Positions 57,701-64,000 of a stretch of 64,000 nt of DNA are shown here, piece by piece (position 1 is the first letter of the stretch; each line of letters begins with the position of its first letter). The position numbers were made by a program, and so were the translations under genes. Source of the stretch: Coriolopsis trogii (lineage: Eukaryota; Basidiomycota; Agaricomycetes; Polyporales; Polyporaceae); the NCBI GenBank assembly GCA_020543525.1, contig JAHYIO010000028.1, positions 682,001-746,000 of the forward strand. The letters run 5' to 3'. Below the pieces are notes generated by a model, which did no database searches, was not told the DNA's origin, and was given only the letters and a program-made list of their open reading frames with translations.

Positions 57701-60700
57701 GTCTCATGGTATGTCTTGCTATCTATTGTCATGCAAGACGGGAGACTAATCGGCTCGCCTGGGCTTTGATAGAATACTTCGTCATGAGCAGTTGTTACGA
57801 GAACTTGTTGCGCGGTCTCGTTGACGCATTTGTGCTGCATTTCGACAGCGCGCTGCATGACGACAGGGCCTCTCTCAATCCCTTAACTTCCCCGCTGAAT
57901 ATCCTTCACCACCTCTTCGAGCACGACGCGTCCAGATTCCTCTCTGGATCTCTCGGAACATCCCTCTTCCCCTACATCTTCCTGTTCACCTTCCTCCTAC
58001 CGCAGTTCGTCTCAGTAGATACTCACCAGACTTCCATCGCGAAACGCATGTGGGACAAGTGGACAGTAAACGTACCATACGATGCACAGGAGAGTACTTT
58101 GGCAGTCATCAAACATCTCCTGCACGAGCTCCTCGTAGACTGCCTGACGAAGCCCACGTACGTACCCTCAGTTGCACGTTATGGACAAGGATTAACCCAC
58201 ATATCAGACCGGAGCAAATCTTGCGCGCTTTGTCAACTTCCTTCCTCGCGGGCAATGTCGACGTCTTGGCTGACATATTCCCTTCGCGCGCCGACTTAGA
58301 CGCGATGCTCGAGGCGCTCCCTTCGACGCCGTTGGATGCGACCTTGGCCATCGTCGATCCTCTCGTTCCTCCCGCAACGCAGTATCAGCCACTCAAAGCA
58401 ATCGTCACAGGGCATGACTCGCAGGGAATGGTGAAGTATGCGCGGATCGTGCATGGTCTCTTATCCTATCTCGTGGAGGAGCGACAAACCGCCAAGGAGA
58501 ACGTCTGGGTCCTTCACCACTTCCTCGCGCTGGCGATCTACGCGCAGGAATACAAGCACCTCCCCGCTGCGGAAAGCCCTGTGTTCTCCGATCAGGTCTC
58601 GCGGGCGACCTTGCAGATCATGTTGGATAGGGTGCAGCAACTCTCGACGTATATTCTGTCGTCGACTGCGGAAGAGCAGTGGCACGCGAACGTTACCAAT
58701 GCCCTCTCGTCCCCGAAGCCGGTGACAATAAGCGATGGTACCGCACAACTTGTCGTCGACCTTGTCAATCGAGCCAAGCGGAACGACTCAGTGCGAGAGT
58801 CTCGTGTGCTCCACTCGGTCCTTCGTCATAATCTCAGTACAGCGACAAAGGAAGACGCGGAGCAGTGGATGCTGATCGCTCGCAAGTTGGAGAAACAGGG
58901 TGCGTTTTACTGTGTAACAGTGTCTTCACAAGAGCTAATTGGCCCAATGCTTGTGTAGCTCCCCATACGTCCTGCGCTATAGTCTACTCCGTGACTCGCT
59001 ACGCTCCTGAGCCGACGCGCCTCGATCGATACCGCAACGAGCTCGCAGCAGGAACGCTCGGGATTCCTGCAGCGAAGGCGAACACGGAAGGGTTGCGCTT
59101 ACTTCGTGGCCTGGCTGTCTCCGCGCCGGACCCCGAGTCGGATGTTGTATTTCTACCCCAGCTTCGCGCAGTAAACCTCATCAAGGCGTGCCAGCAGTGG
59201 ATCACCTCCGACGAGGATCTGGAGGAGGATGTACAGAGTGAAATGACACTTGTCTTCGCGTCTCTTGTGCCTATCCTCTCCAATGTTCCGGGCGGACATT
59301 GGGATCTGATCTTTGATGTTATGGAGAATAACCTCGAGGTGAGATATGGCTAACTTTGGACCACTGAGATCCTGCTAATCATGGAATGGCATAGAATGCT
59401 TCACTGGATGACTCTTCTACATACGTGACACTCAGTAAGACTCTACAGTTGTTCCTCGTTGTTGAGGAGTATGCGTCCACAAACAAGGGTCTCAAAGCAG
59501 TGTGGGATGAAAGAAAGTCAGCTGATCTCGCTCTCATTCGAGACCTCGTAACTTTGAAACTTGGTCTGTATTGTCAAGCCAGGCTGAGGTACATGTTCGT
59601 TGACACGCACACTTGCAGATAACAAAAAAACCTCTACTCCGCTCTCCATATGCCGTGAGCTCGCGCTGCAGATCATACAGGATCTTCCTTCCTCTCTTCT
59701 CAGCCGAGATACGTTGTCCAAGGTGCGCATATTGGGGGCACAGCACGACAATGATGAACCTCACTTCTCCACAGATGTGTCACCTCGTGGCAGACGGGTC
59801 CGTCGTGGTACAACGAATGGCGTATCAGCTTTTACATGAGGCAGCGAAGAAGTACACAGAGGAGCTAGTCATTGAAGCAGCTGTAGACACCGAAGGGACA
59901 CTCAAGTCAGAACTTCCACGCGAGCTTTTGGACATCTTGCAACAAAGTCTCAATCACGACGACTTGGATGAGTACGGTCAGGTGAGAGCGTCACGTATTT
60001 GCTCGATGGCATTCGCTCACTCGGTATGTGTAGGAATGGCTCGGCTATCTGTTAGCTTGGATGGTAGCATTTGACCTTTTCACCGATGCGGTAAGTTCAC
60101 ATCCAACGCATCAGATCTGAAATCCTGATATTGAACCCCCCTTTAGTCGCTGAAAGTCAAGTCCGGCTACATCGACCAGCTCCGAGACCTCGATTTGGTT
60201 GGCTCTCGTCTCCTCCCCGTGATTTTCGGTATCCTAGACCTTTACGGTGGAATGGCTAAAGCGTTTAAGCTCGACATCTGGGACGTAGACGAGTTCTATC
60301 TCGACCGTAAGTACACTCTAATATTTCATCATTTGGGAGCCACGGATTGACCTCCTGTCCGGACGCAGTATACTCCCCAGACACGCCGATCAGCCTCCGG
60401 CTACTCACCGCACATCTCTACTACCGCGCGCTCCTCCTCGTCCCGTCCCTCATCCGGAACTGGCTAGTCGACTGCCGGGACAGGCAGCTCTCAACCACCG
60501 TTGCGTCCTACACCTCGAAGCACTTCTCGCCCGCGATCATTCGCACCGAGCTCGGGCGCGTCAAGGACCCGGGCGTCGCCGCCGAGCTCGCTGGGGAGAA
60601 CGAGAACGTGACGATCAAGGTTGCGAGCGCGGTGAACGAGGTTACGGCGTCGTACGCGGTGGACGAGCAGAACCTCGAGCTCACCGTCCGGCTCCCGGCG

Positions 60701-61267
60701 GACTGGCCGCTGCACACGATCGAGATCAAGGACTCCCGTCTTGTGGGCGTCACCGAGGACCGCTGGCGGGCGTGGGTGTTGGGGGTGCAGCAGATCCTTA
60801 CGTTTAGGGTGAGTCCGTCCCCCTTCCAACGTAACAGGGTGAGGCGCTAACCGATGAACTCGCACGCACGATAGAGCGGGAGCATTGTTGACGGGCTCAG
60901 CTTCTTCCTGAAGAACGTCACGTCGCACTTTGAGGGCATGGCAGAATGTGCCATTTGCTACTCGTACGTGTCGCCTTGAAGCTTCCCTGGCGGTTCGCTG
61001 GCCGCCTTCGACGATGCTGACGCGCGCTTGTGGAATCCGTTACACAGGATCGTCAATGCCACTGATAGCAGTCTACCACGCAAGCCGTGCAAGACCTGCA
61101 AGAACCGCTTCCACGCGGCCTGTCTGTATAAGGTGCGGCCCCCTCTTGCTTGTGCACTGTGGCTCCCGGCGGTCTCACTGACCACGTCGACGTGTGCGCA
61201 GTGGTTCAACACGAGCCATTCGTCAAGCTGCCCTCTCTGTCGCTCAGAGATCATGGCGGGGAAGTGA
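54789..61267 (+). CDS. LTN1: Listerin (Ltn1/Rkr1), ribosome-quality-control E3 ligase
   Basis: Listerin ubiquitylates nascent chains stuck on 60S subunits after ribosome stalling. The N-terminus is basic (MPPKGKSSASSATRKKHARK), followed by PLDTLGLAQRLPPELLVVL and SKKDATTKRRALEDLQTAW, the conserved N-terminal listerin region. A very long HEAT/ARM-like helical solenoid then spans many exons, including an acidic EEDDDDDDESDHENDD patch near 56.3 kb. The C-terminus is diagnostic: AECAICYS, an intron, DSSLPRKPCKTCKNRFHAAC, an intron, WFNTSHSSSCPLCRSE. All eight ligands of the listerin RING are present. The stop is TGA at 61265-61267. The estimated length of more than 1,700 residues fits the family. 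Splicing in the solenoid part is only partly resolved. Confidence 0.93.
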
Positions 61268-61494
61268 TGGTCGCCATACATCGCAGAGCTGAACGAGGAA
61301 GCGAGAGGTGCAGAGACTGAATGTGAGAATAGTGAACGTCAGAAGACTTGTAGTCAGTACGCGATAGACAACACAGCTGTATCAGTGCAATGTACTCGTA
61401 ACAGTCTCAACTTTGTCCCCCCGACATCCACCACATCTGTCCTCCTATCGTACAGGGTAGAATCCGGGACGACTCCGCGCGCAGGGGAACACGC

Positions 61495-64000
61495 TCACAC
61501 GCTCCTGCGCTTCATGCCCACCTTGCACTCCACCGGCTTGCGCAAAAAGCCTTCACGCGTCTCGAGCTGGGGAGAGTTTGAGAGTTCGTACATTCAGCGC
61601 GAAGGAGCGAATGATTCAACGGAGAAGACAAGACTCACCGCCGCTCCGGGCTCTTCCAACACGAACTCGTACCGGCGGAAGATGGAGGCGACGATGACGA
61701 GCAGCTCCAAGCTCGCCAAGTTCCGCCCGACGCAGCTCCTGCGTTCAGTGTTCAAGGGAAAGGGTAGGCGTCAATCGTACGTGTAGTGGCAGGCGGTGCT
61801 AGCGCAGGCCCACAGCGTCGGACGACAGACTCACCTCGGCCCAAACGAGAACGGGTTGAACGTCTTCTGTACGGCCGCCTTGTCGAGCTCGAACCACCTC
61901 TCGGGCCTGAACGCCTCCACGTCCTCGCCCCACACCTCCGCATCCCGATGGATAGTATACGTCGGGACGGAGAGCACGGTCCCCTCAGGGAAGAACCGCC
62001 CGCAAACCGTCATGCCCCCCGGGGGCACGACCCTGGGCAGGCCGATGCCGGACGTGGCGTGGATCCGGAGCGCCTCATTGATGACGGCGTCGAGGTAGGG
62101 CAGGCGCTTGACGGACTCGTAGGACGCGACGGGGTCGTCCTCGGACGCGAGCGCGGCGTCGAGCTCTTGCTGCAGCTTGCGCTGCACGTGTGGGTTCTGG
62201 GCGAGGTGGTAGGTGATCGCGCAGGAGGAGCTGTGGCAGGGGTGAGAGAGAACAGCGACGTTAGCGTCTGTACGGGAGGGTGCTATCGTTCGACGCGGCG
62301 GGGGAACGGATATAGCCCATGTCAGAAATCTCACGAGCCCGCTCAGAAGGCGAGGGTCGCGCCGCAGAACAGTGCGGAGCTCGCGATGACGACTACTAGG
62401 GAATCTAAAAGATTCGCGACTTACTTGGATGTCGTGTCAGAGCCAGCGATGAGCTGCGTGAGCGCCTCGGCCGTGAGCTCCTCCCTGCCCATCGGGTCCC
62501 CATTGTCGTCCCTCCCCTCCTGGAGCTTCGCGAGCAGATCGACGCGCCCGGTATCAGGCGAGCTGAGCCGCTGCGCCACCGCCGCGACCGCGATCCCCGC
62601 GAGGCGTTGCACGGCCTGGTTGCCCTTGCTGTACCACGGGATGCGCTTCGCGAGCGGGCGCCAGTGCGGGGGCAGGACGCCCATGGAAGCTGAGTACTCG
62701 CCGCGGTCGTTCAGTACCTGGACGGCGGGGAAGTACTCGACCTGAACCGTTTTGGTGTCGCCGGTGCCGTAGGCGGCCATCGCAGCCTCATGGAAGACGG
62801 CGACGGGTGCGGAGTCTTTGCAGGCAACGAGCATCCCAAAGGGCGCGCCGAACGCTAGGTCACCTGCAGTATCGTTTCCGATTTAGTGAGCGACAATACA
62901 GGACAGCGCATGTGCAGGGAGATGGGAGACGCACCTATGATGTCGAACGCGAGATAATTGTACCATGGCAGACAATCGAACCACACGCGTCCGTCGCGCC
63001 CGCGCCACCCGCCCTCGCCCTCATTCCCCGACAAACCTTTCGCGCCGCCATCGCAGAGCTTGTCCCACTGCTTGAAGAGCTGGGCGAGGTGCGTGCGGAC
63101 GTGCGGCTCGAACTCGAGCACGCTCTTCTGCGAGAAGATGTGGGACACGATCTTGCGCTTGCGCGCGTGCTGGGCACGCGAGCGGGTGTTGAAGAGCCCA
63201 CGCTGGATGGAGACGAAGGCGTCGTAGAAGTCGGACTTGAGCGTGCCGGTGCCGTGTCCGTAGACGAGCTGGAGCGCGTCCGGGTCGGCGATGGAGAGGT
63301 GGTTGGGAGCGATGCGCACGAATTTGCCTGAGAAGCAAGTAGGTTAGCCTTTCGTCACCTGGCAGTTCTGTCCGAGTTACTCCTGCCGCCTGAGAAGCTT
63401 AGGCTATCACTAGCGCGATCACTTCGTAAACACCCTCCTTCACATGACCGCCTACCTCCGTGGAGGTAGAGGATTACACCATCCTTCCATTGTCTTTGTC
63501 GAGGACTCGTATGACCGCATTAAGGGAATAAGCATGCAATGGGCCAACATGATGATGGACCATTTCACGCATATTCCTTCCTGACGAATGGCAGGGCTTC
63601 GTGCGCGAACACGCAAGCCGGGAGAACGCCTGACGCCCCATGGATGATTTGCGCCCAGGAAATGTCGCAGATGATGCAGACACGTCGCGGAGGCGATCAG
63701 TGGTGCCTTACACGCGAGCATAGCTGCATATTCAGTACAGGATCACGGGACCGATCGCACGGGCGGAGCATGGAGTACTGAGCAGTACTGACCGTACTTC
63801 TGGTGCAGCTCATGGACGCGCTCTGAGCGGTGACCGTGGGCGGCAACCCATCCTAGCCAGATATCGGACAGCCTCGCGAGTAGAGGCCCAGGGTAGGGTC
63901 TTATAGCATGGGGATCGAGGAGGTAGGGCACGAAATGGAAGAGAAAGACAGCAGAGAGGGCGAGGACAGCCCAGGAGAGTGGGCCATAGGCGGACAACTG
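61495..64000 (-). CDS. CYP53: CYP53-family cytochrome P450 (benzoate 4-hydroxylase-like), 5' end outside window
   Basis: CYP53 enzymes are ER-anchored P450s that para-hydroxylate benzoate and related aromatics. Visible in order: a hydrophobic N-terminal segment (SWAVLALSAVFLFHFVPYLL), the Pro-rich hinge RPYPGP, VRIAPNHLSIADPDALQLVY, GTLKSDFYDAFVSIQRGLFN, DLAFGAPFGM, the I-helix LIAGSDTTSN, ExxR in NEALRIHATSG, FRPERW and the haem loop FNPFSFGPRSCVGRN formed across an intron. The stop is at 61495 after KVGMKRRSV. The open frame continues to the window edge as codon TTG, so the ATG lies beyond 64000. The first intron (63328-63792) is 465 bp, unusually long here. The CYP53 call rests on the SRS1/C-helix region. 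Convergent with LTN1. Confidence 0.9.

Overview
The window is nuclear DNA of a filamentous basidiomycete, most likely an Agaricomycete close to the Polyporales. The evidence is gene architecture (many GT-AG introns of about 50-60 bp, multi-exon genes on both strands, no operons) and gene families: DUF6533-type and related multi-pass membrane proteins, an SREBP-type bHLH factor, a CYP53 P450, a VEFS-box protein and MYND-finger fragments. Exon models were spliced by eye; gene boundaries are firmer than every internal junction.

Layout. 1-3.8 kb: two related multi-pass membrane protein genes (the first cut by the window edge), separated by a 484 bp inverted-repeat element. 4.6-7.9 kb (-): Sre1, a membrane-anchored sterol/hypoxia regulator. 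9.6-11.7 kb (-): Ysc84-type SH3 protein, divergent from a D-amino-acid oxidase (12.5-14.0 kb, +). 14.5-16.1 kb (+): DUF6533 membrane protein. 16.4-20.2 kb (-): a decaying C2H2/RING zinc-finger locus broken by a MITE and a 1.26 kb element, then an unrecognised gene. 21.7-27.6 kb: gene-poor, element-rich interval with a degraded MYND-finger gene, two tRNA-like units and three inverted-repeat elements. 27.6-30.3 kb (-): Nudix hydrolase with a frame problem and sphingolipid delta-4 desaturase. 31-36.7 kb (+): SUZ12-like PRC2 subunit and Bur1/CDK9-type kinase. 37.1-38.5 kb (-): aminoglycoside-phosphotransferase-like gene. 39-49.1 kb: Pds5 (-) sharing a short divergent promoter with Naa15 (+), then ribosomal protein eL42. 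50-54.5 kb: CCCH-finger/coiled-coil protein, an SDR remnant and a small conserved-looking protein. 54.8-61.3 kb (+): listerin (Ltn1). 61.5-64 kb (-): CYP53 P450 running off the right edge.

Functionally the right half is a housekeeping block (chromatin and transcription, cohesion, N-terminal acetylation, ribosome and ribosome quality control). The left half and the 16-28 kb interval are accessory, with tandem duplication, small DNA transposons and gene decay. The most unusual signals are a MITE family whose two copies keep a common interior but carry different, internally complementary terminal hairpins, and a transposon sitting at a 5' splice site of the zinc-finger gene. No CRISPR array, prophage or bacterial-type operon was seen.
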